From the NCBI GenBank assembly GCA_040755755.1, contig JBFLZW010000042.1:21550-85549 (forward strand): 64,000 bases of DNA, given 5' to 3'. The notes under the pieces were generated by a model, which was not told where the DNA came from, made no database searches, and was given only the letters and a program-made list of their open reading frames with translations. A program made the position numbers and the translations under genes. The stretch comes from a bacterium. GTDB lineage: Bacteria; SZUA-182; DTGQ01. Positions 18,613 to 28,100 of the stretch are shown one piece after another; within the stretch, counting starts at the first letter, position 1; each line of letters opens with the position of its first letter.

Positions 18613-19575
18613 ATGAGGAAAGAGAGCATTTTGACTGTGGGGAGTATTTTGTGCCTGTGGCTGCTTCTTTTTTGTCTTCCCGCAGCGGAAGCGGCGGTTG
18701 CTGAATATCTGAAAGAGAGTATCAGTCCTGTCCTGGTCATCAATCAATTCAATAATCAACTCCCCCTGGGACAGCCTGTTGATGTATATGTTGACGGGCC
18801 GGGCAACCTTTATGTGGTTGACTCCTCAAGCCGGGCTGTTCTTATTTTCGATAACCACTATCAACCCGTGAGCAGGCTGGATATGGGGAACGGTTTGCAG
18901 TCACCGAATGCGGTAGCGGTTGGTCAGAAGGGGCATATCTATGTGGCCGATGCGGAGCAGGGGATCCTGGTTTTTAACTCGATCGGCAAGATAATCAAAA
19001 AGATAGACCTGAATAAACTGGCCGAAGGCAGGGTTCGCTGTGCACAGGATATGGTTATCGATCACCAGACGGATTGCCTTTATCTGGCTACCGGAACCGA
19101 GCAGGGAGTGCTGGTTATAGACCCCGAGGGCAAGCTCAGGGCAGCTATTACTCCAAAGGAATCGCGCAAGGAGGGGATGCCTCCGACGCCGGTAGCCGTA
19201 AACCGGGTCACTCTGGATTCCCGCGGAAGAATTTATTGTGTCAGTGAAGAGATGGGCAGAATCTATGTTTATGAGAATCCGGAGACTTTCCTGTTTCAGT
19301 TCGGACAGAAGGGAGGATCTTTCGGCAAATTAAGCCGTCCGGTGGGAATTGCGGCTGACTGCGCACAGGAATTAATCTTTGTCATAGACTATATGCGGCA
19401 TACTTTATCCATGTATAATTTAAACGGCGTGTTCCTCCAGGAATATGGAGGCCAGGGGGAGAAAGTCGGCTGGTTCAGTCATCCCGACCATATCTGCCTG
19501 GACAGGGAAAATCGGCTGATCGTGGCAGACTCGTTCAATCACCGTCTGCAGGTCCTGGCCATTCATTCACCATAG
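18613..19575 (+). CDS. Secreted NHL-repeat beta-propeller protein
   Basis: 320 residues from the ATG at 18613, which starts a clear signal peptide (RKESILTVGSILCLWLLLF, cleavage near PAAEA-AVA). The frame is open further upstream, but only this start gives a signal sequence. The rest is a series of ~45-residue NHL-type blades (QPVDVYVDGPGNLYVVDSSS, SPNAVAVGQKGHIYVADAEQ, HPDHICLDRENRLIVADSFN), i.e. a six-bladed propeller without enzyme motifs. It is the first gene of the plus-strand cluster, 140 bases upstream of the OmcS-like cytochrome. NHL propellers have been noted near Geobacter nanowire cytochrome genes (from memory), so a role in cytochrome export or docking is plausible but inferred. 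Confidence 0.82.
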   Translation: MRKESILTVGSILCLWLLLFCLPAAEAAVAEYLKESISPVLVINQFNNQLPLGQPVDVYVDGPGNLYVVDSSSRAVLIFDNHYQPVSRLDMGNGLQSPNAVAVGQKGHIYVADAEQGILVFNSIGKIIKKIDLNKLAEGRVRCAQDMVIDHQTDCLYLATGTEQGVLVIDPEGKLRAAITPKESRKEGMPPTPVAVNRVTLDSRGRIYCVSEEMGRIYVYENPETFLFQFGQKGGSFGKLSRPVGIAADCAQELIFVIDYMRHTLSMYNLNGVFLQEYGGQGEKVGWFSHPDHICLDRENRLIVADSFNHRLQVLAIHSP

Positions 19576-19715
19576 AGAAGCTGAAAAAAGCCTTCGATGG
19601 GTAGTATATTTTTTATAAAAATACCGAAATACTAAATAGAGGCATAACAATTGGAGCAGCGAATTGCTCAAGAACAGCAAGAGGAATTAAGAATAACCTC
19701 GGTTAGGAGTGAATC

Positions 19716-21002
19716 TTGGAAAGGGGGCGCTTAAACGTGAAAAGAAGAGAATTTTTCCGGAATCTCTGTGTAGTGGCACTTATCAGCGGGTTGGTTTTTA
19801 TCCAGAGTCTATCCAGTGAGGCAGGGGTAAAGGGGCCCTGTTCCGAGTGTCATACCATGCACAACAGCCAGGATGGAGCGGTGGTTAATGAGGTTAACGG
19901 CCAGGAATTGGAGGCTCAGTCGTTTTTGATCAAGGGAGCCAATCTGAATCTGGGAAATCCCTGCCTTGGCTGCCATAAAAGAAATGCGAGCGGCCAATAT
20001 TTTAAGGATCCGGCGAAGGAGAATCCGGAGACGAAGGAAAATACCGATGCCCCTCAGGTCAATGTCAATCTCGAATCGACCGATGGTAAAATGTCGGCTG
20101 CGGGGACCTATTACTATGTAGCGAAAGACAAAACCGAGAGGGATGGGAAATCCTGCCGCAAGGGGCATAATGTCGCGGGCATGGAGGACGATAACAGCGG
20201 CAATGAAGATGAGCTGCTGGGAGTCATTCCTCCCGGCGGAACGGAAGATTGCATCAGGAGCGATGTCAGTAATCAGTTGACCTGCGCGGGAGCGTCCGGC
20301 TGTCACGGGAACAGGAATATATCGGATCCGCTGGCTTCGATCAAGGGCGGGCATCACAGTCCGGCCACTAATAGCTATGAGGGCCGGTATCGGGATGGAA
20401 ACACGGTAGCCAGCAGTTATCGCATGCTCTATCATGTCAGGGGAAGAGTTGCCAGTAACTGGGAATATGGGGACCATGCTGATAAATTCCTCGAGCAGAT
20501 CGATCTGAGTGGCGAAGATGTAAATATTTATCAGGGAACTGATAAGGGGGTCCAGGGTGATAAAAGAGACCCCGGCCCGGACCGCTCGATTAACGGCTTT
20601 TGTGGTGAGTGTCATGGATGTGCCAGCGATACGACCGGAAATGGTTTTCACAGCCTTGAAGGTTTGAAGGGATCCAGCCAAAGCGAAATGAGCTCTCCCT
20701 GGAAACGGCATCCGACCGATATCGTCATGAAGCAAAATACTGCCTATTGGAACTATCCGGGTGTCGATGGCAAGGACTATTCACAGGAAGTGCCGGTTGG
20801 TTTTGCCAAGATCACTAAGACCGGCTCGGTGAATGAACTCCAGAAATCAGAACGGGTTGTCCTCTGCGTATCCTGTCATAGGGCACACGGATCACAGTAT
20901 GATGATTCTCTGCGATGGGACTACAATGAGATGCGAACCACTTCAACCAAGGGGGATGGCTGTTTCCGGTGTCATACGGATAAGTATAACAGGCAGGATT
21001 AA
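19716..21002 (+). CDS. Hexahaem c-type cytochrome resembling the filament-forming OmcS of Geobacter
   Basis: 428 residues. A TTG start at 19716 has AGGAG six bases upstream; a GTG at 19737 is an alternative. The signal peptide is about residues 8-35. Haem motifs are CSECH, CLGCH, CAGASGCH (CX5CH), CGECH, CVSCH and CFRCH. Several details match what I recall of OmcS (432 residues, six haems): the first motif followed by TMHNSxxGAV, the haem-free KGHN segment in the second quarter that supplies a distal histidine, the fifth motif followed by RAHGS, and a final motif a few residues from the C-terminus. OmcS polymerises into extracellular cytochrome filaments. The gene sits between two NHL-propeller genes. 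Filament formation here is inference; the multihaem call is certain. Confidence 0.85.
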   Translation: MERGRLNVKRREFFRNLCVVALISGLVFIQSLSSEAGVKGPCSECHTMHNSQDGAVVNEVNGQELEAQSFLIKGANLNLGNPCLGCHKRNASGQYFKDPAKENPETKENTDAPQVNVNLESTDGKMSAAGTYYYVAKDKTERDGKSCRKGHNVAGMEDDNSGNEDELLGVIPPGGTEDCIRSDVSNQLTCAGASGCHGNRNISDPLASIKGGHHSPATNSYEGRYRDGNTVASSYRMLYHVRGRVASNWEYGDHADKFLEQIDLSGEDVNIYQGTDKGVQGDKRDPGPDRSINGFCGECHGCASDTTGNGFHSLEGLKGSSQSEMSSPWKRHPTDIVMKQNTAYWNYPGVDGKDYSQEVPVGFAKITKTGSVNELQKSERVVLCVSCHRAHGSQYDDSLRWDYNEMRTTSTKGDGCFRCHTDKYNRQD

Positions 21003-21066
21003 TACATTTCCTTCGGCAGGATTTTTCGGATACTATTTTATACTTAGTAGTGCTCAAGAAGTAGAG

Positions 21067-22071
21067 ATGGATGAGAAATTTGTACCTAAGAAGGCAGTAT
21101 GTAAGAGTATTATTTACATTCTTATGTGCTGTGTGGGATTTCCCTCCTTTGCTGTCGCCGGGGGGGGGGCAGGTATCAGGACGGAGTGGCTTTTCGATGT
21201 GCGGGGAATCCAGAAAGGTCACTCCTTCAATCATCCTCTGGGAATATTCCTGGATAACTCTCAAAAGAAGATTTATATTGCAGATACAGATAACCGGGAG
21301 GTGGCCGTATTCTCCCTTTCGGGAGAACCATTAGGCATACTCCGGACTGAGCGTCCGCTTTCCCGCCCGCTGGGGGTGTTGAGCGATGCGGAGGGGAAAA
21401 TTTATATCAGCTATCGGGATAAAGAATGCCTGGAGATTTTCGATGCCGGGGGAAAATTTCTCTCCTCCCTTCCCTCCCCTGAATTGCTGAAGGATCATGG
21501 ATTTTCAGCAGGAAAGTTCGTGCTGGGTCCGGGAGGCAGGATATATGCAGTCAATCGAAAAACCGGCGAAATCTGGGTGTTTGAGCGGAATGGATCTTTA
21601 GCCTTCCGCTTTGGCGGCAGAGGATCGGGGAAAGGCAAATTTCAGCTTATCACCGACATCTTCTTTCGGGAAGGAAAGATTTACCTGAGCGATTCTCAGG
21701 GGATTCCCGTGCAGGTATTCAGTCTGGAAGGCAAGTATCTCGGCTCCTTCGGAAGGCATGGTCAGCACGAGGAAGACTTTTCTTTTCCCCAGAGCATTTG
21801 TGTAGACCGACATCAGAGGATATGGGTAGTGGATGCTTTCCGCCACCGGATCAAGGTATATGATCAGGAGGGTAACTATTTATCCGGCTTTGGCACTTAT
21901 GGAACGGAAGCGGGGAAATTTTGTTTTCCCGTCGATCTTGACTTTGATGATCAGGACAGGATATATATATTAGAAAAAAGCAGCAATAGATTTCAGGTAT
22001 TTCAGATTGAGGGAAAACAGGGATTAGAGACAGGGCAAGGAGAGAAGACGAAACATGTAGATAAAAGATAA
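21067..22071 (+). CDS. Secreted NHL-repeat beta-propeller protein
   Basis: 334 residues from the ATG at 21067, which gives a signal peptide (KKAVCKSIIYILMCCVGF, cleavage near SFAVA-GGG). The long upstream extension of the frame overlaps the cytochrome gene and is not coding. About six NHL blades follow (HPLGIFLDNSQKKIYIADTD, RPLGVLSDAEGKIYISYRDK, PQSICVDRHQRIWVVDAFRH, FPVDLDFDDQDRIYILEKSS). No haem motif. It lies 64 bases after the OmcS-like gene and ~110 bases before the giant cytochrome, so the OmcS-like gene is bracketed by two propellers. Confidence 0.82.
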   Translation: MDEKFVPKKAVCKSIIYILMCCVGFPSFAVAGGGAGIRTEWLFDVRGIQKGHSFNHPLGIFLDNSQKKIYIADTDNREVAVFSLSGEPLGILRTERPLSRPLGVLSDAEGKIYISYRDKECLEIFDAGGKFLSSLPSPELLKDHGFSAGKFVLGPGGRIYAVNRKTGEIWVFERNGSLAFRFGGRGSGKGKFQLITDIFFREGKIYLSDSQGIPVQVFSLEGKYLGSFGRHGQHEEDFSFPQSICVDRHQRIWVVDAFRHRIKVYDQEGNYLSGFGTYGTEAGKFCFPVDLDFDDQDRIYILEKSSNRFQVFQIEGKQGLETGQGEKTKHVDKR

Positions 22072-22182
22072 GAGAAAACATGGCGTGCTGTTGGAAGAAG
22101 TAGTAGGTGATGGATAATTAGCAAGTTAGGTAAGAGTGCTCCCCCTAAATTAATGGCATATATTGCTCTTTTGGAATTAGAC

Positions 22183-25100
22183 GTGAAGAAAGCGGTCTCT
22201 ATCATTGTATTCTGCGGTATTTGTATAATTTTCCCTCTTTCTCTTGCTCGCGCAGGGAACTACCATATCAAAGGCCAGAACCTGAACTGTTATGACTGTC
22301 ATACTCTCCATTTCAGTCAGGATGGCGCTACTCCACAGGTTCCTGACGGAGCGCGGCCCTGGGGAGAAGGACCGCAGGATTACCTTTTAAAAAATACCAC
22401 TTCCGAAATGTGTCTCATGTGCCACGATGGTTATAACCTCGAGGCACCGAATGTCATGTATTCCACCTCCCGCGATTACCAAAGCTCAGCCGGTTATCTC
22501 GGTGAAGAGAAAAACGCCGACAGCGGAGTCTTCGGCCACACCCTGAACAGTCCCAACCCTCCCCCCGGGTATCAGGGAACATGGAACAGGACCCTGTCCT
22601 GTACTTCCTGTCACGATCCTCATGGCAATTCATATTATCGGAATCTTCGGCCAAAACCTTTAGCTGATTCTGCAAATTCTCCAGTGACGTATTTTATCGG
22701 CACGTCGGTGAGTGGAAATGAAGACAAGGGTATTCAGATCGCGGTTGATAGTGCCGATGCTTCCTCCTCACCCTATGATTTGACAAAAATCATTTACCGG
22801 CAGGAAGGAGAGGCAGGAGAGGATACGGTGGGGCTTTCCTTCTGGTGTGCCGGATGCCATCCGGCTTTCAATCAGCGGGGTGATGTCCAGGGGACAAGAA
22901 CACTCCATCCGACCTATGGTATCACCATGTCCCAGGCCAAGCCCTCCATCAGCCAGTGGTGGTCAGCTACTGCCTCCGGGCCCCCGACCCGGCCTCCGAC
23001 CGTAACGTCATCATCAGATACGGACCGGGGATCGGACCGCCCCTTTTGCGGGAGCTGTCATAAGGCTCATGGATCAACCCACCGCTACGGGCTGCTGTGG
23101 GAAAACCCTGCCAGTCCCGATCGAGAGGGGGGGCAGTATATGCGGGATACCTGTCAGGCCTGCCACCATATCGGGAACGGGCACTATGAATCCAGTCCGC
23201 ACGCTGATCCAAATTTCGGGGTCTATCGGGTACCGGAATTCGGCAGGGGTGAGTGCGAGCAATGCCACCGGCAGCATGGCACCGCGAACAACCCTCAGGG
23301 CAATGCTCATAACCTGTTCGCCGAGAGCAATAAATCTTTTTGCCTGACTCCCGGATGTCACTGGGAAGTCCCGGCATCCTATCCGCTTTCGGAAGAAAAA
23401 CTGCCGCAGGGGGCCAAAGCCCGGATCAGCCTGACGGTAGATGCCGGCAATGATCGGGCCTTTCTCGGCTACTTTGAGCTGAATTCTGAAATCAACAATA
23501 CAGCGGTACGGCTCGGCGGCCTCCAATACCGGGGTAGGTGGCCGGGAGCTTTGGCCTACAATAACGAGCAATATTCTCCTCACGGCAGGGAAAACGGGGC
23601 CATGCCCAACGAGGGTTCCTGCATGAACTGCCACAGCCCTCATGGTACCGAGAGCCGGTTTGATATGCTCCAGTTGCCCTATGAAGGAACCTCAGGATCA
23701 GGCATTGCAGGGGCGGACAATTATGAGCTGTGCCTGAGCTGCCATAGTGAGAATGGGCCGAGCGGCATGAGGCCGGAAACGAAAAGAATCGCTGACTACT
23801 ACAGCCAGGATGACCTGTACTCAGGCCATAAGATCAAAAGTGACGGCGGTTTCGCCAGACCAGGGGATAAACTGGCCTGCTCAAACTGCCATAACCCGCA
23901 TGGTTCAATGGGCAATAACCAAAGCGGACCAAACCTCCATCTTCTTTCCGACGAGCGGCCGGGCTGGCGGGAGCTCGACACCCTGAATGATCCGAATTCT
24001 TCCCGCAGGTTCTGCTTTGGCTGCCATGTTCCCTCGAATAAGCCTGAAGTCAAGTCCGTCGTGGAAGGGATTACCATGAAGCCGATTCCCGACTTCGCTG
24101 AGCACCGGGATGGAGAGGGATCGACAGAGAGTTGTCACAGTTGTCATGGCAGCAGCTACGATGCCCCTGATTCGGAAAACGTTCATCATCTCTCACCAGG
24201 CAGTTGTGATAAATGCCATGCGGATCAGGGAGCCTGGCAGGCCAAAAAGTACAGCGGCCCCCATGCCTATCATACGGATAAATACGCCTTTGCCTGTGAG
24301 GTTTGCCATGCACGAATGAACCATACAGCCGGCAAGGCCATTCATGGCAATGGCAAAGCGCCCGGATCGAATTGCCAATATGCGCAAGTTTGCTTCCACG
24401 ACGGGTCTGATTCAATCGAGTGGAAAAATCAGATTCTCCACCAAAAAACCTACCGATACCGATCGTTGTATCACAATCCATATCTCGACAATGCCGGGAT
24501 TACGCCAGGTTATGATGCCTCAACCTATGACCTGCCCGATACCTGCAAGGAGGATCCCATTGATCCCAATCGGGTTTTCTGGACCGATCAGAGCACCTTC
24601 AGCGGGCATAATTCGTGCAGTACTGTCTGGTGCCACAGTAATGCCAATCCGCTCAGTCTGCCGAACCATCCGCGGGAGAACAGCTATCAGGCTAACCCGT
24701 CTTTCGCCCTGACCTGGGACGATCACAACGCAAATCGGTGCAATAATTGTCATGGCTTTATTGATCTCGATCAGCCAGCTGACACCTGGCAGCTTTCCTC
24801 GTACCATCGAAAGCATATCGTAGTCACTACCCCGAATAAAGACACAACCGGCATGGCCAAGATCCTGTGCACCAAGTGTCATGCCGGAACCTGCACGGAT
24901 AACGAAAACACCATCCGGGAAGATATCGGGTATGCGAACCACGTCAATGGGAAAAAAGACATAATTTTTGCCGATCCCAATGGAAAATATGCCGCTGATC
25001 GCACCTGTAGTGTAAATTGCCACAGCCGTGACGGGAGGCTCCTTTCCGTTTCCTGGGAAGAGCAGAATCCCGAATCGGTCTGCGGCACCTGTCACGATGT

Positions 25101-28100
25101 TTTCGGTCCCGGCAGGACGATTTCCAAGGACGGGCATGCTGTTCACCTGATTTCCGACCGGGGACCCGGTCCCCATTCACCGGAGCAGTGCAATGACTGT
25201 CATACCTCGCACGACGATCCGGCCCATTGCAACGGGGTGCCAGACTTCAAGGATGGCCAGACCCTGGCTCAGACCTCGGTGTGCGATAAGTGCCATAGCC
25301 CTGGAGGCGACTATGATGGAGTGAACGATCCTTCCATCGGGGCCAAAGCCAATTGGAAATCCGGCGGTGTATATGTCCAGGCTCCTGACGGGAAACTGGA
25401 GCTTAGGGGGGGCAGGGAGAAATGGTGTGTCGGCTGCCATGATAAGGAGCCTGCCGCCAGCCGCAGCGACGGTTCCGGCGTGAGTGCACCGAACGTGGCC
25501 GGAGATGAAACCGCTCTTACTCAATACGGGAGAGGGTATGGCTATTTCGTAACCGGTCATGGTCTGGAAGAAGGCAAGTCCTATCCGGGCTCGGAGGAAA
25601 GAGGTGCCGGGGCTTCCTGCACGGATTGTCATGATGCCCGCCTTGGCCATATCGACCATGCTCACCGGACATATTCAGCCAGCAGGAACAATTACCAGGC
25701 CGGCTACCGCCTTAAAGCCTCTGCCCTGGCGAATGATCCGGCCCGGCCGATGGATATCCCCAGAACAGCGAGCACCGGCCCGAACAATAATCCTCAGCAA
25801 TACTGGCAGGACTTTGCTCTCTGCTTCCAGTGCCACGACCGCTTTGCACTTTTGGGGAATGGAGTGAGCTCTGATCAAAGATACCTGAAAGATCCTCTGC
25901 AAACGAATTTTTATAACAGCAGCTATCTCTATGAAAACAGCGATAAGAGTGTCAATCTGCACCTTTCCCACTTGTCCGGAAGAGGCGGCGGGGGCAACAA
26001 TCCCGATTGGACATCCAGTTGGAACAGCACGGGGGATTCTGCCATGAGCTGTCCTGCCTGCCATAATGTCCACGGCTCCCCAACTCCCCGGATGATGCGT
26101 CATGGTGAGCTTATCAGCACTCCGGGTACTTCGGATAAGGTTCCGGGCCTGAATTTCCGGTATCAGCCATCGGGTTCGACTCTGCCCGGAAGCACGGGAG
26201 GGGAGATTTTCAGCCAGTTCAGCGCGGGAAGAGGTACAATTTCACAGAACAGGATTTGTGAGACCTGCCATCCAGCCTATGTGAAATATACCCGGACACC
26301 GTATATCAACCCTGACAATATCAATCCTCAAATCGAGAGTGTTGTGGCCTGGAATGGTCCCACCGGCGGCAGGGGAATCGACGATGGAGATCAATTGGTT
26401 ATTACCTTTACCACGGCCACCAATGGCCCGCAAGTGATCAAGCTGCCGGAAGATGTGAAATTCGGCATCAAGATTTATGGAGACAGTAACTGCACCCTGG
26501 AAAAAGCATGGAGCACCCCCGCCAATATTGAATGGTCGTCAGCAGGCGGCCGTTCCAATGATACTTTGCGCCTGATCCTGCGGAAGGAGGGTACGGACAT
26601 TGCCATTGGCGATTATCTGAGAGTGCTTCCGGGAAATCTCGAGGGAATTGTCGGCGGCATTAGCCGTCAGATTGACTCGTCGAGGGAGATGACGGGGACA
26701 TTCGATTGTGCCCTGGTCAGGGTCTGTGCAGAAAATCAATCTCAGAGTGAGGAGCCGGGAATTCAGGAGGGAGATCAGGTAACTGTTTACTTTTCAGGGT
26801 CCATCGATGTCGGCAGTGGAGGCACTTCGCTGACTGCGGCCAATATTGATCAGGCCCTGCGGCTGAGCAGCGGCCATACCTGGGGGCAGGTAAAGGAGAT
26901 CAGGTGGAATGCTCCTGCCAATGATACTCTGACCATAATCCTTGGCAATGAACAGCCTGCGGCCACAATTGCAGTTGGAGACAGTATCACCCTGGGGGAT
27001 ATCATCCGCGATCAATCTGCAAATATCTTAAGCGGCTCAGCCATACTTGAAGGATCGTTTGATTCTTATCCCCTGCTCAGCCCGCTGGCTGTATACAGCT
27101 CTAATATTCCGGGTCCGCCCTGGGGTAATACTATGAAATCGATCGATGGAGACCCCAATACCCTCTGGTTCCTTGGCCCTTCGGCGGAAGGAAAGATCAG
27201 TTACGATCTGGGAACAATGTACCGAGTTTCCAGGGTTTGGATTTCCAGCGGTGGCAGTGGAGGAAATGCTTCGGCAAAAGTCTGGGTTACCGCCGGTCCG
27301 GAGTATGACGAAACAGCTCCGACTCTTGACTCCTGGCAGATACCGGTAACTCAAGGGTGGCATTCCAGTCCCCAATTCGATGCCGTAGGCCGGTATTTAC
27401 GGATCGAGGCCAGGAAAATCGGGAACGGTCCTCTCGGTGAGTTGTTTCATGAAGTGGCATTCCAGGGAACGACCGCGCTTCCCCATGTCAATCCCCGAAT
27501 CCTTGGTGTAGAGGCTCGGAACAATGCCTCAGGCGGTGCGGGAGTTGATGACGGGGATCAGGTGGTTATTACCTTCAATGTATCCACCAACGGCCCTGAG
27601 GTGATCAGGGGGCCGGCTGACGTGGAATCGGTCCTGAGTGTGTATGGAGATGCCAACCACAAGGTTGAAACCCGCAAGAGCTGGGGTACCCCCGGCAGTA
27701 TCGAGTGGTCCGCTGCGGGCGGGCAGGCCAATGATACCCTCACCATAATCCTGAAAAAGGAAGGGGCTACCCTCGCTGCCGGAGATCATGTTGAGGTATC
27801 CTCCCTCAAGCTGAAGGCACGGGCAGGAGGGTTTGAACTTCCGATTATCTCATCCCGGGTGATTACCGGAACCTTCGACTGCTCTCTGGCCAGGGCCGTT
27901 GCCGGAAATCAGTCACAGAGCCCGGAGCCGGGAATCCAGGAGGGCGATCAGGTGATCATCTCCTTTGCCGGGAAGACCTTTGGCAATGCGATAACCGCAG
28001 AGACGATCAACACGGCCTTGCAGGTAAATAACGGTCATTCCTGGGGTCAGGTCAAGGCCATCGAATGGAACGCCCCTGCCAATGATACCCTGAAGATAAC

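Noticed and set aside
20154-20168. CRKGH as a seventh, degenerate haem site in the OmcS-like cytochrome
   Set aside because: The second cysteine is missing, and the KGHN part matches a conserved haem-free segment of OmcS that supplies a distal histidine ligand.
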